A DNA stretch of 64,000 bases from Psychrobacter luti (GTDB lineage Bacteria; Pseudomonadota; Gammaproteobacteria; Pseudomonadales; Moraxellaceae): assembly GCF_014192115.1 (NCBI RefSeq), contig NZ_JACHXL010000003.1, forward strand, positions 434,001-498,000. Reading direction: 5' to 3'. Each line of letters begins with the position of its first letter. Position 1 is the stretch's first letter. The position numbers and the translations under genes are program-made. Below are positions 8,872-18,327 of the stretch, piece by piece. Below the pieces are notes generated by a model. That model did no database searches. It saw only the letters and a list, made by a program, of their open reading frames with translations, and was not told the DNA's origin.

Positions 8872-9981
8872 CTACCGATAGATATCAGTGCGACCATTAG
8901 GGCCGTTTTTAAAGCGACGGTGAAACCACATCCATTGGGTTGGATCGATACGAATCAAGCCTTCTAGTACTTCATTAACGCGCGTTGCATCAGCAACCTC
9001 GTCATCACTTGGATAATTATCCAGCTCTGGCGTAATGGTTAAATGATAATGCGGACGTTTGCCCTTTGGTAGGTTATCTGGCGTTTGTCGATAGGTATGC
9101 AGTGCCATCAATGCAGGTGGATGCTGTTTGTCGCCTAATTTCGCCATACGCCGTGAGGCCGTAATGGTGGCTGCTGACACACCAAAAAATGGTGCCATGA
9201 CGCCTTGTTTCAACCCGTAATCTTGGTCAGGTGAGTACCAAATCACGTGGCCTTCTTTAATCGACTCAACAAAGCTACGCATATCTCTACTGGCTATTTG
9301 CTTACTTAATATATTGGTGCGGCCATTATAGATAAACCAATCGAGCAACGCGTTATTCTGTGGTCGATACATGCCATCCATAGGGAAAAACTGCGTACAT
9401 AACATACCGCCAAGATCGAGCATCGTATAATGTGCCCCGAGCAAAATGACAGCACGACCTTCGTTTTGTGCATTAACTAAATGCTGTAAGCCTGAGATAG
9501 AAACGGTACGCGTAAAAACATCGGGACGAAACCAAGCGCATAGGGTCTCAAACACACCAATACCTTGGTTGACAAAAACTTGCTTTGCCATCAGTTCACG
9601 CTCAGTTTCGGGCTTTTCTGGAAAAGCCAATCTTAAGTTAATCAAGGTATCACGCCTGCGTGAGCCTACTACTTTATAGATTAAAATACCAAGCTTACGA
9701 CCCAGCCAAAACTGCCAACGTAGTGGCAGATATATCATTGGTAGAAAAATTGCCAAGACTAGCCAGATACCCCAATATTTAGGCAATAAAAACTGCCATT
9801 GAAAGGGTTTTTTATCCGCTTGCGTCGTTTGTTTATGCGTTTGCGTAATCGTTGGCGTGCCGACAGGGATAGCAGGTGACTTAGCCATTTTGCTATGTTT
9901 ATTACTATGCTCGCCTACAGTCGGTGCTGGCATATCGGTTTTTACAGGCTTACTAGGGTCGTATTGTTCAGGGGCTTTCAT
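8872..9981 (-). CDS. Lysophospholipid/lipid A acyltransferase, LpxL (HtrB) family
   Basis: 369 residues from the ATG at 9981. A longer frame to 10086 exists, but its extra residues are not family-like; neither start has a good ribosome site. A roughly 60-residue polar N-terminus precedes a membrane segment (IWLVLAIFLPMIYLPL) and the LPLAT domain. The catalytic H-x4-D is in GAHYTMLDLGG, followed by GMYRPQNN, SRDMRSFVESIKEGHVIWYSPDQDYG and APFFGVSAATITASRRMAK. Family members add a secondary acyl chain to Kdo2-lipid IVA at the inner membrane. LpxL versus LpxM cannot be settled from this sequence alone. The family's usual length is about 300. Confidence 0.85.
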   Translation of the reverse strand: MKAPEQYDPSKPVKTDMPAPTVGEHSNKHSKMAKSPAIPVGTPTITQTHKQTTQADKKPFQWQFLLPKYWGIWLVLAIFLPMIYLPLRWQFWLGRKLGILIYKVVGSRRRDTLINLRLAFPEKPETERELMAKQVFVNQGIGVFETLCAWFRPDVFTRTVSISGLQHLVNAQNEGRAVILLGAHYTMLDLGGMLCTQFFPMDGMYRPQNNALLDWFIYNGRTNILSKQIASRDMRSFVESIKEGHVIWYSPDQDYGLKQGVMAPFFGVSAATITASRRMAKLGDKQHPPALMALHTYRQTPDNLPKGKRPHYHLTITPELDNYPSDDEVADATRVNEVLEGLIRIDPTQWMWFHRRFKNGPNGRTDIYR

Positions 9982-10150
9982 AATGAGGACAAGGTAATAA
10001 AAGTTATGATTATGATGGGGCAGTGAGCGTGGCTTTGCAAGGTGATTTATGCACAAAAACTGGCACAGGTAAAAACCATCATTCAAGAATACTGGCTAAA
10101 AACTGCCGTTAAAAAAGCATGGCTAAAAATAATCGCTAAAAACTAGCCAT

Positions 10151-10190
10151 AAAAAAACCTTATAAGCTGTGACCAGCTTATAAGGTTTTG
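10151..10190 (-). terminator. Intrinsic terminator of rplM-rpsI
   Basis: Perfect 14-bp stem AACCTTATAAGCTG (10156-10169), loop TGAC, CAGCTTATAAGGTT (10174-10187). The A7 at 10151-10157 reads as T7 on the minus strand. Confidence 0.92.
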
Positions 10191-10272
10191 CAAATCTATT
10201 CCTTTGCTTAATACTACTATGGCGACTCTGAGATAAAGCCGGCAACAGTAAAAAGCAAAGAGATAGCTTTGA

Positions 10273-10659
10273 TTAACGTTTCGAGAATTGTGGACGTTTA
10301 CGTGCTTTACGTAGACCCAATTTCTTACGTTCAACTTGACGTGAGTCACGAGTAACAAAACCAGCTGCTTTTAGAGCAGGTTTGTTAGATTCATCAAGCT
10401 CAATCAATGCACGCGTGATGCCGTGACGGATTGCGCCAGCTTGACCACTAATACCGCCGCCTTTTACAGTGATGTAAAGGTCATAAGCAGTAGGTGTGTC
10501 AAGTAATTCTAAAGGCTGACGAACAACCATGCGCGACGTTTCGCGGCTGAAATACTCATCAAGTGGTTTGCCGTTAACAACGATAGCACCAGTACCTTTA
10601 GCTAAAAAGACACGAGCGGTAGAAGTTTTGCGACGACCAGTTCCGTAATTGCGTTCCAT
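10273..10659 (-). CDS. rpsI: 30S ribosomal protein S9
   Basis: 128 residues, normal length. [15 protein letters not shown] at the start, [19 protein letters not shown] in the middle and the C-terminal [18 protein letters not shown], whose last residues reach the P-site tRNA, are all diagnostic. It follows rplM after 10 bases, the universal pair. Confidence 0.98.
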   Translation of the reverse strand: MERNYGTGRRKTSTARVFLAKGTGAIVVNGKPLDEYFSRETSRMVVRQPLELLDTPTAYDLYITVKGGGISGQAGAIRHGITRALIELDESNKPALKAAGFVTRDSRQVERKKLGLRKARKRPQFSKR

Positions 10660-10669
10660 AAGTATATCC

Positions 10670-11098
10670 TTAGATGTCTAGTTCTTTAGGTTGCTGAGCT
10701 TCATGTGGATGTTCGGTACCCGCATATAGTTTCAGCTTTTTGATCATCGCGTAGCCAAGAGGACCTTTTGGAAGCATACCCTTAACCGCTTTGTGTAGAA
10801 CATCTTCAGGCTTATGTGCAATCAGCTTGGTGAAGTTGGTTTCTTTAATACCGCCTGGGTAACCACTGTGACGATAGTACTTTTTATCTTGTGCTTTTTT
10901 ACCCGTTACCGCGATTTTCTCTGCGTTGATAACAACGATAAAATCACCAGTATCTACGTGAGGCGTATAACAAGTCTTATGTTTGCCACGTAAGCGTGTA
11001 GCGATTTGAGTAGCTAGGCGACCAAGGGTTTTGCCGTCAGCATCTACGACATACCAGTCATGGGTCACTTCAGCTGGTTTTGCACTAAGTGTTTTCAT
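10670..11098 (-). CDS. rplM: 50S ribosomal protein L13
   Basis: 142 residues, normal length. [49 protein letters not shown] and GMLPKGPLG are the family signatures. L13 is an early-assembling large-subunit protein. It is the promoter-proximal gene of rplM-rpsI. Its short leader can fold a hairpin that may serve the autogenous control known for this operon in E. coli. Confidence 0.98.
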   Translation of the reverse strand: MKTLSAKPAEVTHDWYVVDADGKTLGRLATQIATRLRGKHKTCYTPHVDTGDFIVVINAEKIAVTGKKAQDKKYYRHSGYPGGIKETNFTKLIAHKPEDVLHKAVKGMLPKGPLGYAMIKKLKLYAGTEHPHEAQQPKELDI

Positions 11099-11123
11099 GA
11101 TAAAACCTTAAAATTAGAATTCG

Positions 11124-11154
11124 TTGAGAGTTTAGCTGGGAACGGGGCTCTCAA
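11124..11154 (-). promoter_or_regulatory. Hairpin in the rplM leader
   Basis: TTGAGAG (11124-11130) and CTCTCAA (11148-11154) pair perfectly around a 17-base loop. The hairpin begins about eight bases after the predicted transcription start and ends 25 bases before the rplM ATG, so it is well placed to be an L13-responsive or stability element. Function is inferred. Confidence 0.45.
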
Positions 11155-11168
11155 AAAACAGACTGCAC

Positions 11169-11197
11169 ATTATAAGCAGTAGCGCCTACGCTTGCAA
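11169..11197 (-). promoter_or_regulatory. Promoter of rplM-rpsI
   Basis: On the minus strand TTGCAA (11197-11192), a 17-base spacer and a perfect TATAAT (11174-11169). The predicted start near 11162 gives a leader of about 64 bases. Confidence 0.75.
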
Positions 11198-11309
11198 GCT
11201 GCATTGGGGTTTATTTTCGCCTTATATACATTAAACTGCAGCGTTGGCCAGTTTTTTAGCGGTTTTAAACATTTGTAAATTTTATTAATAGTATTCATTA
11301 ACCGGACAA

Positions 11310-12020
11310 TTATGACGGCAATAGACGATAAAGTCCAGCGACAACTTGTCCAACTTTAGTTTGTTTTAAGCACTCAAAACCTACGATGCCTTGCACTGTC
11401 TCTACTTGAGGCTCGGATCGAGGCTCAGAACTTTCGTTAAGACTTGCTACCAATTGATTCAATTGCAGTGTTAAATCTTTATCCGCCTCTAGATAAATCA
11501 GCGTTTCTGTACTGATTAATAATTGCTTTATCAATGCTGTTAAAATCGGCTGCCATAAATCTTGGGCATAAGGTGGGTCGATAAAGACGATATCAAAATG
11601 ATGAGGAAGGGTTTGGTTTTGAGTCAGTACTTGCTCGGCAGTCCCTTGAATGATTTGATAGTTAGCGGTGTCTAAGCGTAACTGCTCAGCGCTTTGACGC
11701 AGCATATTGTTTTGCACCGGATTTATTTCGATAAAGGTAGTATACGCTGCGCCACGTGATAACGCTTCAAAGCCTAAAACACCGCTGCCAGCGCAGCTAT
11801 CAAGCACTTGGGCGTCATGAATATCGGCAATTAACCAATTAAATAAGGTCTCACGCAAACGGTCTGGCGTCGGACGCAAGCCTTCAGCATCGATGAAGCT
11901 CACGCTACGGCGCTTAAACTGACCACCAATAATCCGCACATCACCAGCAGCACTATTTTGTGTTTTTGCTTTTGTTTTCAGCGTTTTTTTAGGCTGTCGC
12001 GCACGGGATGTTTTTTTCAT
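11310..12020 (-). CDS. rsmD: 16S rRNA (guanine-966-N2)-methyltransferase
   Basis: 236 residues. A basic, Lys/Thr-rich N-terminus leads into VRIIGGQFKRRSV and GLRPTPDRLRETLFNWL, the RsmD signature. The SAM-binding motif is VLDSCAGSGVLGFEALSRGA and the catalytic motif is DPPY in FDIVFIDPPYAQ. RsmD methylates G966 of 16S rRNA using SAM. E. coli RsmD has 198 residues; here the N-terminus and the 180-205 loop are longer. It lies 64 bases downstream of mrdA on the same strand. Confidence 0.93.
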   Translation of the reverse strand: MKKTSRARQPKKTLKTKAKTQNSAAGDVRIIGGQFKRRSVSFIDAEGLRPTPDRLRETLFNWLIADIHDAQVLDSCAGSGVLGFEALSRGAAYTTFIEINPVQNNMLRQSAEQLRLDTANYQIIQGTAEQVLTQNQTLPHHFDIVFIDPPYAQDLWQPILTALIKQLLISTETLIYLEADKDLTLQLNQLVASLNESSEPRSEPQVETVQGIVGFECLKQTKVGQVVAGLYRLLPS

Positions 12021-12084
12021 AGCGTTTTCTTTTTCACCCTGTTATTAACTATCTTATGAACCGTTCTTATTGATGAATACTATC

Positions 12085-14076
12085 TTATTCAGAGGTAGCC
12101 GCGGTCGTTGTTGCTTCCGCACCTTGTGCTTCTGCTTGCTCTGCGAGCGCTTGTTCGTTATCACGCATAGCATCACGCATGGCTTTTTCAAACGCTTTTT
12201 GGCGTTTAATGACTTTTAATTGATCGGCAGTAGGCGGCAAAATAGGGTCGGTTTTGCGCTGTAACATCCAATAATCAAACAAGGCACGACCGATAGGAGC
12301 GGCAACCACACTACCGCCACCACCGTTCTCGACTAAGACAGCAAGGGCAATCTCTGGGTTCTCTACAGGGGCAAATCCATTAAACCAAGCATGGTCCCAG
12401 TGGCGTTTATCAAGGGCGGCTTTATTATAGCTTTTACCTTGGGCAATCGATTTTACCTGCGCCGTACCTGTCTTGCCAGCGATACGATAGCGCGGCGTAT
12501 AGACCCCACGTCCAGTACCTGCCTTAACTGTTTCTTCCATGGCATCGTGCATGCGTAACCAGTCAGAAGGTTTGCCGTTATATTCGATTTTGCCATCAGG
12601 CTTAGTAATAACGTCGACCGCCGCCGCCCCGTCGCTGCTTTTTAATAAATGCGGGGTGATGTGATAGCCTTTATTGGCAGTCATGGCGGTGGCATTGGCA
12701 ATCTGTAGCGGTGTGGCTAAGAAATACCCTTGACCAATACTGACAGAGATGGTTTCACCTGGCAGCCAACCTTTATCATAGGTGTCTTTTTTCCATTTAG
12801 GCGATGGCATAATCCCTGATTTTTCATTGGGCAGGTCAATCCCCGTTTGTTCGCCAAAACCAAAGCGCACCATCCAGTCGTGTAAGCGCTGAATGCCCAT
12901 CTCGTATGCCAGTTTATAATAATAAGTATCGACCGACATCACGATGGATTTTTTCAAATCCACCGTACCGTGTCCGCCTTTTTTCCAGTCACGAAAACGG
13001 TGCGAGTCACCCGGTAGGCTAAAATAACCAGGGTCGTAAATGGTCGTTTCCCAATCACGTAAGCCGTAATGAATACCACCTAAACCTTCAAAAGGCTTAA
13101 TAGTTGAGCCGGGCGGATAGGTGCCTTGTAGCGCACGATTATAGAGCGGCTGGTCAAGGTCTTCTCGCAGGTCACCATAATCTCTAAAAGAGATACCAGA
13201 GATAAAGGGATTGGGGTCGTAGCTTGGATTACTAACGAAAGCCAACACATCGCCGTTTTTTGGGTCGATAGCGACGATTGCGCCGCGACGACCATCAAGC
13301 TGCTGCTGTGCCACGACTTGCAAGCCATAATCTAGACTGAGGGTTATATCATTACCAGCGATTGGGGCTTTGGTATCGAGTTGGCGGATGACATTGCCGT
13401 GTGCATCGGTTTCTACTGACTGGTAACCTGGCTGTCCAAGTAAAATATCTTCATAAAAATCTTCTATGCCAATCTTGCCAATAAGGTCGGTACCAGCATA
13501 ACGGTCCTTATTGATTTGCTTCGACTCTTTATCGTTAATCCGTCCGACGTAACCAATTACATGCGCAAACAGCTCGTCATAAGGATAAGAGCGCGTGAGC
13601 TTACTCTGAATACTGACGCCACGAAAAAAGGGTTTTCGTTCACTAAACTGCGCCAACTGCGCTTCGGTTAAATCAATCTTGATGGTCACAGGGTCATTTT
13701 TGGTTTTGCTTAAGCGCGCCAAAATATCGGTGATGTTTTCATCGGTTAAATCAAAGATAGGCGCGAGCAAATTTAGCGTGCGTTCTGGGTCTTCAACTTC
13801 ATCCGGACTCAACATAGCAGTAAATACGGGCTGATTGTCCGCCAATATAACGCCATTACGATCGTAAATATAACCGCGACTGGGCGGCGCAGAAATCAGC
13901 TTAATGCGATTGTTATCGGCTTGGGTGGTGTATTTATCGTGGGCATAGACTTGCAGATAACCATAACGCGCAATCAAACCTGTCAAACCCACAAACATGC
14001 ATAGCCCAAGGATGATAACGCGGCTGGTAAAAATACGATTAACCTGTTCGGTATCGGGAGTGAGCGGTTTGTTCAT
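12085..14076 (-). CDS. mrdA: Penicillin-binding protein 2, elongasome transpeptidase
   Basis: 663 residues. One N-terminal membrane anchor (about 18-37) is followed by the PBP dimerisation domain (SRGYIYDRNGVILADN) and the transpeptidase domain. Active-site motifs are STIK at 324-327, SVD at 381-383 (PBP2 uses SxD) and KTGT at 535-538. PBP2 cross-links side-wall peptidoglycan with RodA and MreB. The C-terminus carries a 40-residue Ala/Glu/Thr-rich tail after the fold. It is usually adjacent to rodA, but no rodA is present here; rsmD follows instead. Confidence 0.95.
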   Translation of the reverse strand: MNKPLTPDTEQVNRIFTSRVIILGLCMFVGLTGLIARYGYLQVYAHDKYTTQADNNRIKLISAPPSRGYIYDRNGVILADNQPVFTAMLSPDEVEDPERTLNLLAPIFDLTDENITDILARLSKTKNDPVTIKIDLTEAQLAQFSERKPFFRGVSIQSKLTRSYPYDELFAHVIGYVGRINDKESKQINKDRYAGTDLIGKIGIEDFYEDILLGQPGYQSVETDAHGNVIRQLDTKAPIAGNDITLSLDYGLQVVAQQQLDGRRGAIVAIDPKNGDVLAFVSNPSYDPNPFISGISFRDYGDLREDLDQPLYNRALQGTYPPGSTIKPFEGLGGIHYGLRDWETTIYDPGYFSLPGDSHRFRDWKKGGHGTVDLKKSIVMSVDTYYYKLAYEMGIQRLHDWMVRFGFGEQTGIDLPNEKSGIMPSPKWKKDTYDKGWLPGETISVSIGQGYFLATPLQIANATAMTANKGYHITPHLLKSSDGAAAVDVITKPDGKIEYNGKPSDWLRMHDAMEETVKAGTGRGVYTPRYRIAGKTGTAQVKSIAQGKSYNKAALDKRHWDHAWFNGFAPVENPEIALAVLVENGGGGSVVAAPIGRALFDYWMLQRKTDPILPPTADQLKVIKRQKAFEKAMRDAMRDNEQALAEQAEAQGAEATTTAATSE

Positions 14077-14741
14077 ATAAGGTCAGTACCCGGACGGTCA
14101 GTGAATCGGTCGTTTATGCATTGATCATGAATAAATCAATAAGAGTCAGTATGAGGAGAGATAGAGAGCGCTAGGTTCATTCATTTAAAGCGAGGTGAGC
14201 ATAAAGGATAAGCTGCACTCTTTCAATAATATAGCATGATATTTTATCAATAAAATCTCGATTGATTTGCCTGCGTATAGCGACTAACAGTCAGCGCAAG
14301 GCAACCATAAATTATAACAGAACAAATGAACCGGCGCAGTACGCTGTTACTTATTTTATAGAGTTATCATTATGATAATCATCTTTGTTTTTAGTGTGGC
14401 TGCTGTCACCGTGTTTAGCCTTGTCATGGCGTTTTTTTTGATTGAATCAAACGCTGTGATTAGCGATATGCTGATGGTTCATGCTGCTAGATGATAGTAA
14501 AGGTTTTAGGAGTGAAAGTAGCGGGCAAAACGTGTCATCGCTAGTCACAACTTGCCTAGGGTCGATATGTGCTAATGAATAGCAAGTATGCTAAAATCAG
14601 GCGATTTATTTTAGCTAGTTACAGCGTTATTTCTTAGCTATGTGGTTATTGGGGATAGAGCGGCTTTTTGTTAAGCGTTCTTAATCTGCTCAGGATATTT
14701 GGTTAACAACGACAATCATTACCTCAAGGATAAGTAGAGTC
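14077..14741. other. Divergent intergenic region between mrdA and the DUF445 gene
   Basis: 665 bases. It contains one possible small membrane ORF (14372-14494) and an extended -10 element TG-C-TAAAAT (14589-14597) that may serve the DUF445 gene. I see no RNA gene or repeat. Confidence 0.5.
14372..14494 (+). CDS. Possible 40-residue single-pass membrane protein
   Basis: An ATG at 14372 opens 40 codons to a TGA at 14492-14494. Residues 2-24 are almost wholly hydrophobic (MIIIFVFSVAAVTVFSL then VMAFFLI), followed by a short polar tail with an ESN turn, typical of a small single-pass protein. The upstream TAGAG is only a weak ribosome site. It resembles no family I know. It could be a chance ORF; conservation in relatives would decide. 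Confidence 0.3.
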   Translation: MIIIFVFSVAAVTVFSLVMAFFLIESNAVISDMLMVHAAR

Positions 14742-16076
14742 ATGGATGCAAATTCATTGTGGCAGACGATAGCGGAACATCCCGAGTTTTTTGCTATGCT
14801 GACCATTCCACCGGTGACGGCGTTTGTCACTTGGATACATGTGTGGATGGCACTCAAGATGCTATTTTATCCGGTCAAGTTTTGGGGCATTCGGATTCCA
14901 AACTTTCCGTTTTTTGGCTTACCGGGATTAGGTTGGCAAGGTATTGTGCCGCGCAAAGCTGGCAAGATATCTGGTGTCATCGTCGATCAGACGCTCTCAA
15001 AGCTCGGTTCGCTCGATGAGTTTTTTCAGGCGATGGAACCAGATCAGATGGCGGTATTTATCACCAATGCGGTCGATGAAAATCTTGAGGTCTTGATTGA
15101 TGAGATTATGCTTGACCACTCGCCAGCGCTGTGGGGCAATCTTCCTTACGCATTAAAGCGCCGAGTTTATGCTCAAGCGCACCAAGAATTGCCAAATATT
15201 ATGCAGTCTTTGGTGACAGATTTGACCTATCACGTCGAAGATTTGGTCGATATGCGTAAGATGATTGTCAATAAGATGGAAAGCGACCGTCGCTTGATGG
15301 TCAATATGTTCCTAAAAGTTGGGCAAAAAGAGATCGATTTTATTTGGCATATCAGTGCCTTGATTGGCTTGGTATTCGGTATTATCCAAATGTTTATATT
15401 TTTGGTGGTGCCGCAGCATTGGACCGTACCGTTTTTTGCCGCTATTTGGGGGTTTCTAACCAATTGGATTGCGATCTGGATGGTCTTTAATCCTGTTGAG
15501 CCGCATTTTATTCCCTATGTGAAGTTTTTTGCACTGCAAAGTCGCTTCCCATTTATTAAGCCGCAGCTACCGCACATCGCTCCGTACCGCTTTCAAGGTG
15601 GATTTATGAAGCGCCAAGAGGAAGTCTCTGAGGTTTTTGCTGAGATTGTAGTCAAAGATTTAGTGACACTTGAAAACATCATGAATGAGATGATGTATGG
15701 TGACCGCGCTATTGAAACGCGTGAGCTGATGAAATCCCACCTGTATAAAGTGTTAGAATCGCCAGTTATAAATACAACCTTAAGAGTAGGGCTGGGTCGC
15801 CGTGAGTTTGGGCAATTAAAAAATACCATTATTGACAAATCAATCGTCGCTACTATGGTGCCACTGCGTGACCCTGAGCTCAATGAAAGCCGAGCCAGTA
15901 AAATTTTTGGGCTATTTCGCGACCGTATTCGCGCGCTATCACCCGATGAGTTTCAAAACTTATTGCGCCCTGCTTTTCGTGAAGATGAGATGACCCTTAT
16001 TGTATTGGGCGGCTTGACAGGGTTTTTGGCAGGTTGGTTGCATCTGGTCTTGGTGTTTTTCCCTGCAATGCAGTAA
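14742..16076 (+). CDS. DUF445 family membrane protein
   Basis: 444 residues with a good AAGGA ribosome site. A hydrophobic N-terminus (about 16-42), two adjacent membrane segments in the middle (IWHISALIGLVFGIIQMFIFLV and FFAAIWGFLTNWIAIWMVFNP) and one C-terminal segment (LIVLGGLTGFLAGWLHLVLVF). The GFLTNWIAIWMVFNPVEP block, with an upstream P-F-x-G-L-P-G-x-G-WQGIVPRKAGKI block, is the DUF445 hallmark. Function unknown. It precedes ccmF by 240 bases on the same strand, but a likely promoter before ccmF argues against a strict operon. Confidence 0.82.
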   Translation: MDANSLWQTIAEHPEFFAMLTIPPVTAFVTWIHVWMALKMLFYPVKFWGIRIPNFPFFGLPGLGWQGIVPRKAGKISGVIVDQTLSKLGSLDEFFQAMEPDQMAVFITNAVDENLEVLIDEIMLDHSPALWGNLPYALKRRVYAQAHQELPNIMQSLVTDLTYHVEDLVDMRKMIVNKMESDRRLMVNMFLKVGQKEIDFIWHISALIGLVFGIIQMFIFLVVPQHWTVPFFAAIWGFLTNWIAIWMVFNPVEPHFIPYVKFFALQSRFPFIKPQLPHIAPYRFQGGFMKRQEEVSEVFAEIVVKDLVTLENIMNEMMYGDRAIETRELMKSHLYKVLESPVINTTLRVGLGRREFGQLKNTIIDKSIVATMVPLRDPELNESRASKIFGLFRDRIRALSPDEFQNLLRPAFREDEMTLIVLGGLTGFLAGWLHLVLVFFPAMQ

Positions 16077-16316
16077 TAGATGGTTTTTTATGTTCTTTAC
16101 ACACATCGCATACAGAGTGGATACAGAAACGTGACAAGTTGACGCTAATGTACGATGCTGTAAGCGCCTCAAGCTGCAACGGCTGATGGCGATAAGCGTA
16201 TAATAATAGCAACCGAACACACCTACAGTAACGAATACGGGATACTTTCGAATATCCCGCAACACCAATCCCTAAAATAAACAATGACCGTATTAAGGTA
16301 AACAAGGTTAGACCGT

Positions 16317-18326
16317 ATGTTAATCACAGAATTGGGTTATTTTGCCTTGCTGGCCGCTTTCGTATTGGCGATTTTGCAGGTGGTATTACCAACTATTGGC
16401 GTCATGAGTAACCATGTTGCTTGGCAGCGTCTCGCACCAAGCTTAGCATGGGCACAGTTTGCGGCCATGATTGTGTCGTTTGGCGCATTGATGGCAGGCT
16501 TTTATTTTAATGACTTTAGCTTGGTCTATGTCACTCAGCATTCTAATACCTTGTTGCCTTGGTATTATAAGTTGTCCGCGACTTGGGGCGGGCATGAAGG
16601 CTCGCTATTGCTTTGGATGACCATCATGGCCACTTGGTGTGCGCTGGTGTCCTACTTTAGCCGTGGTTTGCCATTGTCAATGCGCGCACGCGTACTGGTG
16701 ATATTGGCTGGCGTACAGCTGATGATGCTAGCGATGCTCATCTTTACCTCGTCGCCGTTTGATCGCACGTTGCCAAACCTACCGGTCGATGGCGCAGATT
16801 TAAACCCTGTGCTCCAAGATTTCGGTTTAATTATCCATCCACCGATGCTCTATATGGGCTATGTGGGCATGGTTGTGCCGTTTGCCTTTTGTATGGCGGC
16901 ATTATGGGAAGGGCGCTTAGATGCCGTTTGGACTCGTTGGTCGCGTCCATGGGCGCTGGCTGCTTGGGGCTTTTTGACGATTGGTATCGCACTTGGCTCT
17001 TGGTGGGCCTATTACGAGCTTGGCTGGGGCGGTTGGTGGTTCTGGGATCCGGTAGAAAACGCTTCACTGATGCCTTGGCTTGCCGGTTTAGCATTGCTGC
17101 ACTCGTTGGCTGTGACCGAGAAGCGCGGTGTGTTTAAAGCATGGACCATTATGCTGGCCATCTTTGCGTTTGCCTTAAGTCTCTTGGGTACTTTCCTTGT
17201 ACGCTCTGGGGTCATTACCTCAGTGCATTCGTTTGCTGCTGACCCAACGCGTGGTCTGGTCATTTTAGTGATTTTGGGTATTATCGTTGGTGGTGGCCTG
17301 CTGATGTTTGCCATTCGCGGTTGGCGTTTGACGGTTGAAAGTCAGTATCAGCTGGTATCGCGTGAATCATTTTTAGTGATTAATAACGTTATTATCCTCA
17401 TTTCAACCTTAGTGGTACTGCTCGGGACGCTTTATCCTATTATCGCGGACTCCTTTAATTTGGGTCAGGTCTCTGTAGGTCCTCCGTATTTTAATGCGCT
17501 ATTTGTGCCATTAACTTGGTTGTTGCTAATAGCGATGGGTATGGGCTCTAATATCCGCTGGAAGAAAGACAGTCGTCCGCTGTTGGGCGCAGGCATGGTC
17601 ATTGCGGTCAGCAGTCTGGTATTGGCGGCGATTATTGCTTATTTCTTCAGCCCTTCTGACATGCTTAATATTGGCGTGACGCTAGCCGTGAGTTTTTGGG
17701 TGTTGTTTTGGATGGTCGTTGACTTTAAAGACAAAACCAAAAATGCACCGAGTTTCTTTAAGGGTCTAGGTCAGTTACGTTTGAGCTATTGGGGTCAGCA
17801 GACCGCGCATATTGGGGTAATAATAGCTGTCATCGGTGTTGCCTTTACCAGTACCTTAAGTATTGAGCGGGATGTGGCATTGGGCGAAAATGATACCGTG
17901 CATGTGCAGGGCTATGACTTTGAAGTCAAAGATTTTCACGAGGTCAGAGGCAGCAACTTTGATGGTGTGCAAGCGCAGGTAGAGGTGACCAAAGACGGGC
18001 AAAAAGTGACGACCTTGTATCCTGAAAAACGTACTTATGTGATTAGTATGATGCCAATGACCGAGGCGGCGATTGATGCCAGTCTCATGCGTGATGTCTA
18101 TGTGGCACTTGGCGAGCCTATCGCTGAAGACAGTAATAAGTGGGCGGTACGTATTTATGTTAAGCCACTTATTCGCTGGATATGGCTTGGTGCGATTATC
18201 ATGGCGTTAGGTGGTCTATTAAGTATGCTCGATAGCCGCTATCGTATTAAAAAGACTAAAACACCCGCTCAAATGGCGGCGAATAAAGCAGGCTTCATCA
18301 CCGAAGCTGAAATAGGGGAGAAATAA
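16317..18326 (+). CDS. ccmF: Cytochrome c heme lyase subunit CcmF
   Basis: 669 residues with many membrane spans. The heme-handling tryptophan-rich WWD motif is WGGWWFWDPVENASLMPWL near residue 240; conserved family blocks include TWGGHEGSLLLW, HPPMLYMGYVG and LGTFLVRSGVITSVHSFAADP. CcmF with CcmH attaches heme to apocytochrome c at the periplasmic face of the inner membrane. E. coli CcmF has 647 residues. The gene starts after AAGGT and has a possible TATAAT at 16199-16204 in its leader. It leads ccmF-ccmG-ccmH-ccmI; ccmABCDE are not in the window. Confidence 0.96.
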   Translation: MLITELGYFALLAAFVLAILQVVLPTIGVMSNHVAWQRLAPSLAWAQFAAMIVSFGALMAGFYFNDFSLVYVTQHSNTLLPWYYKLSATWGGHEGSLLLWMTIMATWCALVSYFSRGLPLSMRARVLVILAGVQLMMLAMLIFTSSPFDRTLPNLPVDGADLNPVLQDFGLIIHPPMLYMGYVGMVVPFAFCMAALWEGRLDAVWTRWSRPWALAAWGFLTIGIALGSWWAYYELGWGGWWFWDPVENASLMPWLAGLALLHSLAVTEKRGVFKAWTIMLAIFAFALSLLGTFLVRSGVITSVHSFAADPTRGLVILVILGIIVGGGLLMFAIRGWRLTVESQYQLVSRESFLVINNVIILISTLVVLLGTLYPIIADSFNLGQVSVGPPYFNALFVPLTWLLLIAMGMGSNIRWKKDSRPLLGAGMVIAVSSLVLAAIIAYFFSPSDMLNIGVTLAVSFWVLFWMVVDFKDKTKNAPSFFKGLGQLRLSYWGQQTAHIGVIIAVIGVAFTSTLSIERDVALGENDTVHVQGYDFEVKDFHEVRGSNFDGVQAQVEVTKDGQKVTTLYPEKRTYVISMMPMTEAAIDASLMRDVYVALGEPIAEDSNKWAVRIYVKPLIRWIWLGAIIMALGGLLSMLDSRYRIKKTKTPAQMAANKAGFITEAEIGEK

Positions 18327-18327
18327 G

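Noticed and set aside
10143-10358. 71-codon ORF overlapping the end of rpsI
   Set aside because: It overlaps rpsI in another frame and reads through its terminator.
15960-16305. Two overlapping 102-codon minus ORFs between the DUF445 gene and ccmF
   Set aside because: Cys/Arg/Ser-rich chance frames covering the ccmF leader; no family match or ribosome site.
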